The translations under genes were made by a program, and so were the position numbers. 64,000 nucleotides of DNA from Isoperla grammatica (lineage: Eukaryota; Arthropoda; Insecta; Plecoptera; Perlodidae). Of this stretch, positions 38,760 through 50,409 are shown piece after piece. Under the pieces are notes generated by a model. That model had not been told where the DNA came from. It worked only from the letters and a program-made list of their open reading frames with translations, and ran no database searches. Position 1 is the stretch's first letter; each line of letters begins with the position of its first letter. The stretch covers positions 30,437,659-30,501,658 of the forward strand of contig OX246746.1 in assembly GCA_945910005.1 (NCBI GenBank), given 5' to 3'.

Positions 38760-40166
38760 AAATGTATAATAATAATCACGACGTGCTGTAGTTAAAATGT
38801 TATAATTTCTCATTTATTTTCAAATGGAATAATTACATAAAAATAATATAAGATAAACTTTGTATTTTTAAAATAGCTTGAAAACTGCCCTAATTAGAGT
38901 ACCTAAGTTACAACTTGCTTTAATTACGGCAGTTTTCAAGCTCTTTTAAAAATAACTGTTTTATCAATGGTGGCACCTTTATTTTAATACCGGAAATCGT
39001 CTGGACAGTGTCGCCTGACGACTATTAACGAGAGTCCAAGACAAACAGGTAATTGTCTGTGGTACAATCAATCAGACTTCAGGGCTTTTAAACAGCTCTA
39101 TAGTTGACAACATGTTAATGGAAAGATCACAATCATTTGAAAGCAATTTTAACAGACCGAAATCGCTATTTCACAGGGTATAGATCGACATATGACGTAT
39201 CCCTCCCATGTTACCACTCAAGGGGGACCGAACTCCCCAAAATAATGTTAGTATTGATCTTGACAACGCTTCAAGATATTGCAAAAGTGATCTTTTTTGC
39301 TTTTGGTTTTGTATCAGCTAAACAATGAATGTATCACAACTCTCCGTTGCTTTGAATGTGTTGTGTCATGTTTACACCACGACGTGCTGTACCAGTGAAA
39401 GAGTTGATTACAGTCCTGTATTTTCGTGCAAACTACCAAAATGTTAAAAGCAAGGGGTATTCTCTAATGGCTCGCTCGTTCTAATCACGAAGGAAGAATA
39501 GTGAACCAAACCAAGTCGACGTTTGTAGCGAGGCCTCGCACTGTTGTGTCAAACTATATGCTACATGTATTTGAAAGATGACTCTGCTCCTGTCTGCTCC
39601 TGAACAGTCCCGTTCTATATTACACTTACACACTACTCTAGTTTTAAAATAATTCCTTTCCTCCGCTCGACTCTGTCCGTACATTATTGTCTGCGTCCAT
39701 CAATACTTTTTACTTGTGTCCGCCGGTTTGTATCTCAATATTATTGCTATATAATTATCGCTATTCGTTCTGTAGTCTCAGCTCTTCGGCCGGTGTCAAA
39801 TAGTGGATCAACAATCAAGATGTATCCATGATTGATGAAGGTTTTTCCGCGGTTTTCCTAAGTCGTAAAGACGAATTTTGTGATTGAGTTTTACTACAAC
39901 AGCCCTCGGACATAGCTGCCCAACTATCAATACCCTAACATACCTATAGTTATAGTGATCTGAAGAAGGTCTTAACTTGGTGTGCACCCTATTATTGGGC
40001 GTACTATGATTTATGCAAAGATGCAGTTGTAAATTATGGAAGTAACCAGTGCTGGCCACAAGTGACAACACCAGAGCTCGATAAAAGAGAACAACATCTT
40101 GGCGATAAGCCGTGTGACTGTGTGGGTACCTTGACGTGCTAGGTAACTACGTGATAACAAACAGAG
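38760..40166. other. Upstream region of the secreted-peptide gene, no other gene seen
   Basis: No coding exon or known repeat was recognised apart from low-complexity A/T tracts. The promoter and any 5' UTR exon of the gene starting at 40167 probably lie at its right end. Confidence 0.4.
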
Positions 40167-42308
40167 ATGGTGGCGAGAGAGGTAGTGTGGTTGGCCGTCG
40201 TTGCCTTATGCCTGGCTGTTTCTTGTGGGACTGCCATGCCGTACAACCAGAGGCAAAGGCCAAAGGCAAATCATGAATTTCTGGACGGTAAGTTCTAAGA
40301 TTTTATTTACCTTTGAAGTGAAAAATAGGTAGTCAAATAGTAGGCTACCTTAAAATAAAATAAAATTAATATAACTAATAAAGGACATATAAAGATTATG
40401 GAATCGATTTTTTATGTCTCAATACTCAACTCGGGTAATACGCCTCGCGTGATGATTTGCACATAGGTCTGTCGACGAATGGGAGAACCATGGACAAGGC
40501 ACGAAGCGAGACAGATCGAGTGAATGGGGGGGGGGGGGGGGGGGAGCTAGCAAACAATTCTAATACTCTCCTCGTAAAATTTGGCTTTTTTCCATAAAGG
40601 GCTCAGCTCAACTTTGCCCGTACACACAAGGTGTAAAATTGCCTTTTACAGATATAATAAGAAATGCTTGTTGTCTTTTATCAAATTATATCAGAGACAG
40701 ACGATCCTTTGAGGACCTAGTCATAAAAAGTGTAAAAAGGCCATTTTTAGGTAATAAAATAAGGATTTTGGGCATCAGAAACAGCTATTGAAACATATTT
40801 AAAATTACTTTCCACACATACATTTACCAGAAAAAAGGACACAATAAAATCATAGTCCTAGTTATCGATAATAATGTTTTGAATATAACAAATATATACA
40901 CAGAATATAAACTGCACTACAAATTTGGAGTTTTTTGACATTTTCAAAAAGTGTGCACAACGCGGGGCGCTCTCCGATGCCCCACTCTCCGATACCCCAC
41001 CGATCTTTTTAGTATCCGATACCCCACTACCTGAACCTTTTTAGTCTCCGATACCCCACTATACCTGAAGCCCCATCTACCTGCGCACTTATACCTGCTC
41101 AAGAAGCCCATGCTACACCACGTAAAATAAGCACAAGCGGTAAATTAAAATATTATAAAATGTATTCTCTATTGAACAGTCGTGATTCATGCTCAAACTA
41201 GCCTGTATTATTAAAGGGGATATTCCCCCCCAATATAATACTACCCTAAATGATAGTTTAAACAATTATATATTTAATATTTATTTTTTAAATGTACTAT
41301 TATATGTAATCGTTTGTAACTCAGTTTTTTAACTGAATAAGATAGACGTTAAATAAAGAAATTAAAAATAATTAAATACAATCCTGAACTTTGCAAACAT
41401 TTGCGTTTTAATATTTCACTCAAAACGTATAGATGATTTACTGAAAAGGTATAGGCGAGTACGCCAATGACAGCCAACATTTTTGGGGACTAAAATCTTT
41501 CACGGTAAATGGACATAATAGATCGTCCCATGTTATTTCTTATGAAATATTTTTACCAAGTTTGGAAACTGTTTTCACCTGTGCTGCAAATACCAACAGC
41601 TGACTCAAAATAATGATGCACGCACGTTGTGTGTCGAGGAATAAGGGGGTCGAGGGGGGGGGGGGTCAGTGGGTCAAAACGCCTTGAGTGGGGTGAACTA
41701 TGAACAAGAAGTTATAGGTATGTATTGCGATTACTTGGTTTAAAATGCAAATGTAGTTTATTTAATGTATTCTTCAATATACCAAGTAGTTTTAACTATT
41801 TGAATTTACCGCGCAGTGAACGTGCGCTTAAAATGCGTGGTGTAGCACGGGCTTTAGAAAACCGGTAGAGCAGGTAGGTGGGGTATCGGAGAGTGGGGTA
41901 TCGGAGACTAAAAAGGTTGGCGGGGGGGGGGGGGGGGGTATCGGAGACTAAAAAAGGTTGGTGGGGCATCGGAGAGTGGGGCATCGGAGATGTCCCCCAC
42001 AACGCGTCCTGGCTACTGCTACCCGTGACAGCGGGTGAAAACTAGACTGTCCCAAGTAAAACGGTACAATTAGCCTTCCCGACTACTGCTAGGTGTAAAC
42101 GAGTCTGTCCCAGGTAAAACGGTACAAAGACAACTCTGTCTACCTTAGACTTGTATCTGTTTCAGTACGAGGCCTCCAAGTAGACCCCAACTATTACTTC
42201 CCAAGTGGCTTCTACCACTTCACTGCAGCGCTAGCTGGCTATCCTGTCCCAGATATGCCAGGATACAACTTTCATATCGCCAAGAGGCTAGGCTGGATTT
42301 ACCACTAA
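40167..42308 (+). CDS. Secreted neuropeptide-like precursor, two exons, novel to me
   Basis: Exons 40167-40287 and 42166-42308 join through a canonical intron (GTAAGT; TTTCAG preceded by a T-rich tract) to give 87 residues ending at TAA. Residues 1 to about 23 (MVAREVVWLAVVALCLAVSC, then GTA) form a good signal peptide with hydrophobic core and AxA-like cleavage context. The mature part is rich in Tyr, Phe, Pro and Gly (DPNYYFPSGFYHF, AGYPVPDMPGYNFH). It has one dibasic Lys-Arg site at residues 80-81 that would release the C-terminal hexapeptide LGWIYH. The mature region has no Cys and no amidation Gly. These are features of secreted peptide precursors, and I recognise no known family. AATAAA lies about 57 bp after the stop. 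The 1.9-kb intron contains a transposon with an 8-bp duplication. Confidence 0.8.
40526..40543. repeat. G homopolymer
   Basis: About 18 consecutive G lie in the intron of the secreted-peptide gene. Confidence 0.9.
40965..41998. mobile_element. Non-autonomous element with 8-bp duplication and CTCCGATACCCC subterminal repeats
   Basis: An exact 8-bp duplication, ACAACGCG, lies at 40957-40964 and 41999-42006. The inverted ends share TCTCCGATGCCCCACTCTCC, and each side carries several spaced copies of CTCCGATACCCCAC. The 1034-bp element lies in the secreted-peptide gene intron and contains G runs at about 41656 and 41922-41939. The 8-bp duplication suggests hAT, but the outermost bases (GGG...) are atypical. 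No transposase is present. Confidence 0.85.
41290..41375 (+). repeat. LINE 3' tail remnant
   Basis: The stretch 'tttgtaactcagttttttaa', then CTGAATAAGATAGACG and 'ttaaataaag', parallels 36330-36415. Because it lies inside the element at 40965-41998, it either inserted later or was captured. Confidence 0.55.
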
Positions 42309-42364
42309 ACGGAGACCAATTTGCTGACCAATATAAGGCTAAAGATATACCACTAGTTTACCAA

Positions 42365-42370
42365 AATAAA
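42365..42370 (+). terminator. Candidate polyadenylation signal of the secreted-peptide gene
   Basis: This is a canonical AATAAA about 57 bp downstream of the TAA stop at 42306-42308. Confidence 0.55.
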
Positions 42371-42756
42371 TGTCAATATGTTGTTACTTTTACGTCATGA
42401 AATAGATATTATATATAAATATGAGTGTATAAAAGTTATTTTTTAAACCACATTGTGGTCACGCTCAACGATATTCATTGCCTTGTGGCGAGCCGAATTG
42501 TTTTTATTAGTCACGCTCGTCAACGTGATTTTATTTTATACATATTGCTGGATCATATGTGAGGTGAGTACTAGGTTATATTATTAGAAGTGGCTACAGA
42601 AAAGTACCGGACAGTCACCGAAAAGTCGTATTTATTCGACGGCAATCCTTATATTGAAAGAACGGTCCTTAACCTGGTGGACGGTATTATGTAGCTCTTT
42701 TAACATGTATATATATCTCTATATAACTCTTAACCTTATGCCATGTACCGTATATC

Positions 42757-43890
42757 CAAGTATTTACAAGACTCCGAATGAAGTACGTAGCTCTTATAGC
42801 ATCCAGCAGCGTTTCTACAACACTCCGAGTGAAGTATGTAACCCTTATAGCATCTAGCAGCGTTTCTACAACACTCCGAGTGAAGTATGTAACCCTTATA
42901 GCATCTAGCAGCGTTTCTACAACACTACGAGTGAAGTAATGTGCTCTTATAGCATCCAGCAGCGTTTCTACAACACTCCGAGTGAAGTATGTAACCCTTA
43001 TAGCATCTAGCAACGTTTCTACAACACTCCGAGTGAAGTATGTAAGCCCTTAAAGCATCTAGCAGCGTTTCTACAACACTCCGAATGAAGCACGTAGTTG
43101 TTATAGCATCTAGCAGCGTTTCTACAACACTCCGAGTGAAGTATGTAGCCCTTATAGCATCTAGCAGCGTTTCTACAACACTCCGAGTGAAGTATGTATC
43201 CCTTAAAGCATCTAGCAGCGTTTCTACAACACTCCGAGTGAAGTATGTAACACTTATAGCATCTAGCAGCGTTTATACAACACTCCGAATGAAGCACGTA
43301 GCTTTTATAGCATCTAGCAGCGTTTCTACAACACTCCGAGTGTAGTATGTAAGCCTTATAGCATCTAGCAGCGTTTCTACAACACTCCGAGTGAAGTATG
43401 TAGCCCTTATAGCATCTAGCAGCGTTTCTACAACACTCCGAGTGAAGTATGTAGCCCTTATAGCATCTAGCAGCGTTTCTACAACACTCCGAGTGAAGTA
43501 TGTAACCCTTATAGCATCTAGCAGCGTTTTTACAACACTCCGAGTGAAGTATGTAGCCCTTATAGCATCTAGCAGCGTTTCTACAACACTCCGAGTGAAG
43601 TATGTAGCCCTTATAGCATCTAGCAGCGTTTTTACAACACTCCGAGTGAAGTATGTAACCCTTATAGCATCTAGCAGCGTTTCTACAACACTCCGAGTGA
43701 AGTATGTAGCCCTTAAAGCATCTAGCAGCATTTCTACAACACTCCGAGTGAAGTATGTAACCCTTATAGCATCTAGCAGCGTTTCTATAACACTCCGAGT
43801 GAAGTATGTAACCATTATAGCATCTAGCAGCGTTTCTACAACACTCCGAGTGAAGTATGTATAGCCCTTATAGCAAGTAGCGGTGTCTCT
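42757..43890. repeat. Minisatellite, 51-bp unit, about 22 copies
   Basis: The unit contains TAGCATCTAGCAGCGTTTCT, ACAACACTCCGAGTGAAG and TATGTA(G/A)CCCT with a 51-bp period. Copies are mostly over 90% alike. Because 51 is 17 codons, frames on both strands stay open for long distances, and I regard these as artefacts. One right-side copy runs directly into the (AC)n tract. Confidence 0.97.
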
Positions 43891-43913
43891 ACAAACTCTT
43901 ATAGAGTTCATAC

Positions 43914-44073
<160 letters not shown>

Positions 44074-44789
44074 GTGCGAATTCACATGCTTTAAAACATT
44101 TTTATTTTGTGATAGTGTTTCGTTCTCTCGCGTACCAGACATTCGTCTGCTCCTTATACATAATGATTGAAGATGGAGAGGGGTATATCACCGTTACGTA
44201 TGGCCCCACCCTCTACGGTACTTGCCACATCTTAATTAAAATGGTGCACTAACGATGTTCCAAGTAGAATATATGGAGACCGCAAACATGATTTCAGCAT
44301 AATGGTCAATAACATGGACGTCAGGCAATGATCGCTCTTTCCGGCGCCGGAGCGTAATGTTACATGCGGCTACCACAAATGCATGCCCATGCATAGACTT
44401 TACGCAAAGTGTTTACCTTAAACGTAAACTCCATCCAACAAAACATATGAAACAACTGGCCCGACTTTATTTTTTGTTAAGGGCGTTCGGTAAATAATAG
44501 TAGATAGAAGGCAGTTTTCTTGATCGCCGTATATGCAAATGTGAGGACGTGTCTTGCATCTTGTTTAGTGGTTATGAAAACAAAGTCACGCCATGCACCA
44601 AGACGGGAAGCTGCGCGGATACTGCAGTGTGTGTTGCCGCCAGATTGTACAGGTTCCCGGTCTCTAGGCGGGGGCGCGCTGCCGCCCGCTCTATTGATTG
44701 CTGCGTGCTAGCACAGTGCATTGCGAGGAGCCGCCGATCGATGTTCGCCTCTATCAACACAAAGACACACTCTCCCTGTAAGCCATACT
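44074..44789. other. Spacer between minisatellites, no gene seen
   Basis: This is unique-looking sequence with only short reading frames. The frame that opens at 44549 and runs into the next array is not supported as coding. Confidence 0.45.
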
Positions 44790-46370
44790 CCACAGACGTC
44801 TCTAATACACGTGGATCTCCCACTCCTACTCCAGTCTCTCATACACGTGCATGTCCCACAGACGTCTCTAATACACGTGGATCTCCCACTCCTACTCCCG
44901 TCTCTCATACACGTGCATGTCCCACTCCCGTCTCTCATACATGTGCATGTCCCACAGACGTCTCTAATACACGTGGATCTCCCACTCCTACTCCCGTCTC
45001 TCATACACGTGCATGTCCCACAGACGTCTCTAATACACGTGGATCTCCCACTCATACTCCAGTCTCTCATACACGTGCATGTCCCACAGACGTCTCCAAT
45101 ACACGTGGATCTCCCACTCCTACTCCCGTCTCTCATACACGTGCATGTCCCACAGACGTCTCTAATACACGTGGATCTCCCACTCCTACTCCCGTCTCTC
45201 ATACACGTGCATGTCCCACAGACGTCTCCAATACACGTGAATCTCCCACTCTTACTCCCGTCTCTCATACACGTGCATGTCCCACAGACGTCCCCAATAC
45301 ACGTGGATCTCCCACTCGTACTCCCGTCTCTCATACACGTGCATGTCCCACTCATTCTCCAATACACGTGGACGTCCCACTCCTACTCCCGTCTCTCATA
45401 CACGTGCATGTCCCACTCACGTCTCTAATACACGTGGATCTCCCACTCCTACTCCCGTCTCTCATACACGTGCATGTCCCACTCACGTCTTCAATACACG
45501 TGGATCTCCCACTCCTACTCCCGTCTCTCATACACGTGCATGTCCCACTCACGTCTCCAATACACGTGGATCATCCACTTCTACGCCCGTCACTCATACA
45601 CGTGCATGTCCCACTCACGTCTCCAATACACGTGGATCTCCCACTCCTACTCCCGTCTCTCATACACGTGCATGTCCCACTCACGTCTCCAATACACGTG
45701 GATCATCCACTTCTACGCCCGTCACTCATACACGTGCATGTCCCACTCACGTCTCTCATACACGTGCATGTCCCACTCACGTATCTCATACACGTGGATG
45801 TCCCACTTACGTCTCTCATACACGTGGATGTCCCACTCACGTCTCTCATACACGTGCATGTCCCACTCACGTCTCTCATACACGTGGATGTCCCACTCAC
45901 GTCTCTCATACACGTGCATGTCCCACTCACGTCTCTCATACACGTGCATGTCCCACTCACGTCTCTCATACACGTGCATATCCCACTCACGTCTCTCATA
46001 CACGTGGATGTCCCACTCACGTCTCTTATACACGTGCATGCCCCACTTACGTCTCTCATACACGTGGATGTCCCACTTACGTCTCTCATACACGTGGATG
46101 TCCCACTCACTTCTCTCATACACGTGCATGTCCCACTCACGTCCCTCATACACGTGGATGTCCCACATACGTCTCTCATACACGTGGATGTCCCACTCAC
46201 GTCTCTCATACACGTGCATGTCCCACTCACGTCTCTCATACACGTGCATGTCCCACTCACGTCTCTCATACACGTGGATGTCCCACTCACGTCTCATATA
46301 CACGTGCATGTCCCACTCACGTCTCTCATACACGTGCATGTCCCACTCACGTATCTATCATACACGTGGT
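44790..46370. repeat. Minisatellite with 30-bp and 66-bp periods and CACGTG in almost every unit
   Basis: The left half alternates two subunits in a 66-bp higher-order repeat (starts at 44795 and 44861). The right half, from about 45740, is a simpler array of a 30-bp unit containing ATACACGTGCATGTCCCACT. CACGTG recurs about every 30-36 bp, roughly fifty times. All periods are multiples of three, which creates long open frames on both strands whose conceptual products are only repeats. Confidence 0.97.
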
Positions 46371-46736
46371 GGTCCTATCCCACTTAACTCTTTTGTTTGC
46401 CGAAAAGAGCTCGGAGATCTTTTCAGCGGACATGAAACTTTTATCCCAAGGAACAATGTGAAACAGTGTGGGCCTTGTTTATGTATTTTTATGTGCCTGT
46501 TATGTTAATACATTTTAATCCATGATTCAAGACTAAAGTAGGATAAAAATTGTGACATTCTATTATTTTCAGTGTTTTCAGAGTTCTTAACTGATATTAA
46601 ATGAAAGAATGAACCAAAGAATAGTATAACATTTTTAATATCAAAATAATACAGTCCCACAAATTGCAAATGCTATCAAAAGTGAAAAGTGCAAGAAGAC
46701 GAATTGTTTTCTAACACGACCCAGTAAAATCCTGTT

Positions 46737-46807
46737 CTAAAACAAGTTCAATTCTTGTTTCTTTTTTTCTGGATGTAATTCTATTCCCGAGTCGAAAACG
46801 CTCGTTT
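46737..46807 (-). other. Candidate last exon of the membrane-protein gene
   Basis: A good acceptor (GTTTTCAG) precedes this minus-strand segment. With one base carried in, it reads TSVFDSGIELHPEKKKQELN and ends with LF and a TAG stop. The frame fits a phase-1 donor such as that of the exon at 48343-48685 or of the candidate exon at 46999-47120. Confidence 0.45.
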
Positions 46808-46998
46808 CTGAAAACATCAAATCATTTCAAATTAGTATCCTTTTTAGATATCCTATGCAAGATGACAATTTTTAAATTAATAATAAAATAACTTTGCATT
46901 ATAAATATAATAAATAATAATATAATATTAGAATAGTGAAAAGACGAAAGGTGTGATTTTGACACAGTACATAGGCCTAAGAGAACACAGAAACTTAC

Positions 46999-47120
46999 CT
47001 AAATATGAAATTTTTGAAAATAGGAGCCACAAAACACTTGCTTGGATGTGGTATAGCCTTTCCTTATAGTATTGATCCATCTGAATCCAATTTATATTAC
47101 TAAAAATTTTGTTTAAACAC
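46999..47120 (-). other. Candidate internal exon of the membrane-protein gene
   Basis: A strong acceptor (CTTATTCCAG) and donor (TTAG then GTAAGT) bound 122 bp. The only frame open throughout reads CLNKIFSNINWIQMDQYYKE and continues to LWLLFSKISYL. That frame needs phase 2 on entry, which does not match the strong phase-1 donor at 48342. A missing exon or use of a weaker donor at 48338 would fix this. Confidence 0.4.
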
Positions 47121-47457
47121 CTGGAATAAGAAAATGTACATTAGTTTGAATCTGGCTAAACGCAGATTTATATTTTATATTGTACAAATAACAAAAGGGA
47201 AATAACTACATTAAACATGAAAAATTCAGTGACACCCTACTTATAGGAATGGACCTGTGCTAGGTACTGTTATGTTAACTGTTAAATATCTATAATGAAA
47301 TAGAAATATTATCTTATATCTATAGTGAAATAGAAATATTATCTAGAATTATATAAGTAGGCCTACTATGTTCGTGGAAGTATGTAAACAACATTCTGTT
47401 GTATTGTTTTTTATCACTTGATTATGGCATAACATTGCAAATAGACTAATAGGTAAC

Positions 47458-47498
47458 ATGTATGTATGTATGCATGTATGTATGTATGTATGTATGTA
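47458..47498. repeat. (ATGT)n microsatellite
   Basis: About ten ATGT units with one ATGC interruption. Confidence 0.95.
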
Positions 47499-48342
47499 GG
47501 GCTATGTATGTTGTAAATCCACTGTGTTTCACTCAGGGAGCCATGAAGAGCATCAAGCGTTTTATGTATATTCAGTATAATGTATAACATAAATGTAATG
47601 ATTTAAAGAACCCCAAAAATCAGTACAAAATAAGATCTTACCTAGATGTAAAATATATCATACTGGAGGCTATGCACCACATCTAAAGCTTGGAAATGGG
47701 CCATTGATTAAATTTATAAACTGCAACTTTTTTTAGATACCAATACAAAACATGTTCATTTGAAGCTAAAATATGCAGGTCCATTCATGAAGAAATTCCA
47801 AAGGTCTGAGGCCATTTTATGCAATTTCCTGTATTTTTTGGCACCATCCCATATTACAATGTTAATGGTGAGATGACTACATTCCATACAAATTAAAATT
47901 TTTGTCTTTTACTTTTAAATTGTCCTTGTTTCGGCGTTGTTAATTTTGAGACAATGCAACATGGCACTTAATTGTTGGATATTTCTGGTGTCAATTTTAG
48001 GTCCTGAAGATTAATAATTTGTTACTGCCAAATCCCATCCCAATGCCAAAGATGATGGACATTGAATCTTGTCCCCAACTGAGTGGACACATTTTTTCAA
48101 GCGAATACAGTGATAATACGTATATTTTAAACTTTATTTTGTGACATCAGCTTAATTGGCACTATCATGACTAGTAATATACATAGGCTATACCCAATAT
48201 TGATCTGCCATAAGTACATGTAATTTTTGTTTTAAATTTCTGTATTTTACAACAAATCTAGTCAAAACAGTCGATTCGATCGACTCCATTTGAATTAAGC
48301 ATGTACACATTCATCACAATTACTATCTAGTTTAAAACTTAC

Positions 48343-48685
48343 TTTCCTGTATTAAATCATCGGGATCACAAAACCATTTTACAGACATAGTAGGTGCCCA
48401 TTGGACGTGCCTTGCAGGTGACTTCGGAGAGCGAGATCTCTTTTCTGGTGTGCTCAATATGGAGACCGGCTTCCAGGCTTTCATTTCCGTCTCAATATCA
48501 GGTACTGGTTGAGTAGAGTTTTGTGTGGGTTTTGGATCTAGCTCCAAGCTATCCACAAACTTCTCCAGTATCTTGTATATGAGATACAAGAACCAAGAAA
48601 AACCAAAGAGGATTACGGTGGCAGCCCTGGGAGTAAATGTAGTTTTGTGAGACATCTTATTTTCATTACACAAATCTGAATCCAT
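48343..48685 (-). CDS. Small single-pass membrane protein, N-terminal coding exon (family unknown)
   Basis: The minus-strand exon 48343-48695 has a good acceptor (TTTCTCTTTCCAG), the ATG at 48685 and a strong donor (GTAAGT). It encodes 114 residues plus one base. The hydrophobic segment ATVILFGFSWFLYLIYKI at about residues 22-39 would be one membrane helix, with a positively charged tail after residue 85 (KRSRSPKSPAR). A HVQWAPTMSVKWF block follows near the end. I do not recognise the family. The gene is supported by the membrane-segment pattern, the splice sites and an upstream 5' UTR exon with promoter-like context. Downstream exons are not settled, because several candidates at 46.7-47.1 kb conflict in phase. 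Confidence 0.7.
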
Positions 48686-49563
48686 TGCAGCAATACTGGA
48701 AAGAGAAAAATTAAGGAATTACATTTTATTTTTAAATGTTTGCAACATTACTGTAGGGTATTAGACTTTGAACTGAAGATCAAATGTTCCCAGTATGACA
48801 CCATAATGGCTGTCATTAAATATTCATATTAGTTGATTTTGTGAAGCAGTTTTAAGGAAGTACATTGCAGTAGGACAAAAACTTGTGCTGTAACTGTAAC
48901 TTCATAGTGTATAGTTCCACATAGGCATCATATGTTCAAGTAAAATATAGAGAGCTGCCACTGGTGGCTACCTTACACCACTACAGCTTATGTAATTTCC
49001 GTACAGCTTTCCCAGCTTCCCAGGACCTCTACAAACGGAGTTGAGTTACTAGAACCCCAGAAGCAGGGGTTATCGTTTTATTATCCCTGCTGTAATTTGA
49101 TCGTGATTATCACTCCTCCAGTGATACACAACTCAACTACTCAACTCCGCCCTACCTCATCGCCTGTGCAAAAATGCCTAGTAGGCACTAGTAGGCAATG
49201 GCACTAGTCTTCCCCCATCTCTGGTTCTCATGTACATTTACCTAGTTTTTGAATGGAAGTAAACACATTGAATTGATTGCCATGTATATTATAGACGATC
49301 TCAATCCTATACCAGTTTGAATTATCTACCAAATGCCCAAATAAACTAATGATTGTACATGTACCGGTACTTATTAGTCATTTCTTCTAGACTTAGCCTA
49401 GCCCGGCTCTAGGAAGTGTAGGGCTAGGGGGTCTAAGCTCAGATCTAGAAGTGTTAAAACTAAACGTTTTCTGTGAAACTCTAAATGTACGGCCCACGAT
49501 ATTACTGTAAACTTTACTTCGTCAAAATATGAATTGGATAATTAGTAAAATATAATAACTTAC

Positions 49564-49710
49564 TGGCACTGCTATGAACTTAAATAATATGTGTAAAGTG
49601 CGTAAAATTGCACAAATGTCGAATGATAAACATAAAACGGTGAGCGCCAAAGAGAACGGGATACGCAGTTCAAACAACATCTAGTCCAAACGCGCACAGC
49701 CATCTTGATA
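49564..49710 (-). promoter_or_regulatory. Probable first (5' UTR) exon and start site of the membrane-protein gene
   Basis: On the minus strand the segment begins near CAAGATGGC, a YY1-like start-site motif, and ends with a canonical donor (GTGCCA then GTAAGT at 49563). It would splice to the acceptor at 48695. It contains an upstream reading frame of 43 codons starting at 49703 and stopping before the donor. Confidence 0.5.
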
Positions 49711-49953
49711 CTTAAAATGCATTACCGCGTTTATAAACGTTTTATTATATTGATATATTATACTTAAGTCTGAAAGCCTTGACTTTTGACACACACAAAT
49801 AAACTGACGAACAAGATTGAAATACATGCAACAGATTATACCAAATTACTCGAATTGTTTACTTCTTGCATATGTGCTTGTATCACTTGCATTGCCGTTT
49901 GAAAAAAAAGTGCGGGAATCTAGATAGTAGTGATCAAGCGGGTAGTGATACTA

Positions 49954-50404
49954 AGGGTACGTTCCGAAACTAGCTGAATATGCCATTTCCGTGCTGAGGC
50001 CTCCTGAATATCATAGGCTGGGCGTTCCGTAACTTCCTGCGCCAGCATATTCAGCATCATGAAAACGCCAGCCGTTCGAGCGAGGGCATCTGCCAGCATT
50101 CACAAATCATGGCGGCGTTTTCAAAATGCAATAATTTAAAAGCTCGTCAAATTGTCAGGAATTATATAATTTGACCGTTATTTATACCACGTGTTGCAGG
50201 ATTTTATTATCTTTCATGATGTATTCGTAATTATTCAGAAACGATTAGAATATTGTTTTTTTAATTTCATTACAAATTTTTAGCGTGCATTTCCTCCATC
50301 TTTTCGCTTGTAGACGTTCCGAAACACTTGACAAAATGTGATGCTGGGACGTGCTAGCTGATGCTGGAACCCCATCATTTTCAGGAGGTTTCGGAATGTA
50401 CCCT
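49954..50404. mobile_element. TIR element (AGGGTACGTTCCGAAAC ends)
   Basis: The left terminus AGGGTACGTTCCGAAAC (49954) is mirrored by GTTTCGGAATGTACCCT (50388-50404), with further inverted similarity inside ('ctgatgctgg' and 'gccagcat'). The element is 451 bp long. No target duplication is clear and the superfamily is undecided. The internal ATGGCGGCGTTTTC frame is only 21 codons. Confidence 0.8.
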
Positions 50405-50409
50405 CCATT

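Noticed and set aside
44549..46508. Very long open frames (up to about 600 codons) of Thr/Pro/His/Val repeats on both strands
   Set aside because: They follow exactly the 30- and 66-bp minisatellite periods, which are multiples of three. All frames are open by repetition and no splice or start context supports a protein.
47638..47760. Extra exon near a CTAG then GTAAG donor in the membrane-protein gene
   Set aside because: All three frames stop between any reasonable acceptor and the donor.
50108..50173. ATGGCGGCG start with Kozak-like context
   Set aside because: The frame closes after 21 codons and lies inside the TIR element at 49954-50404.
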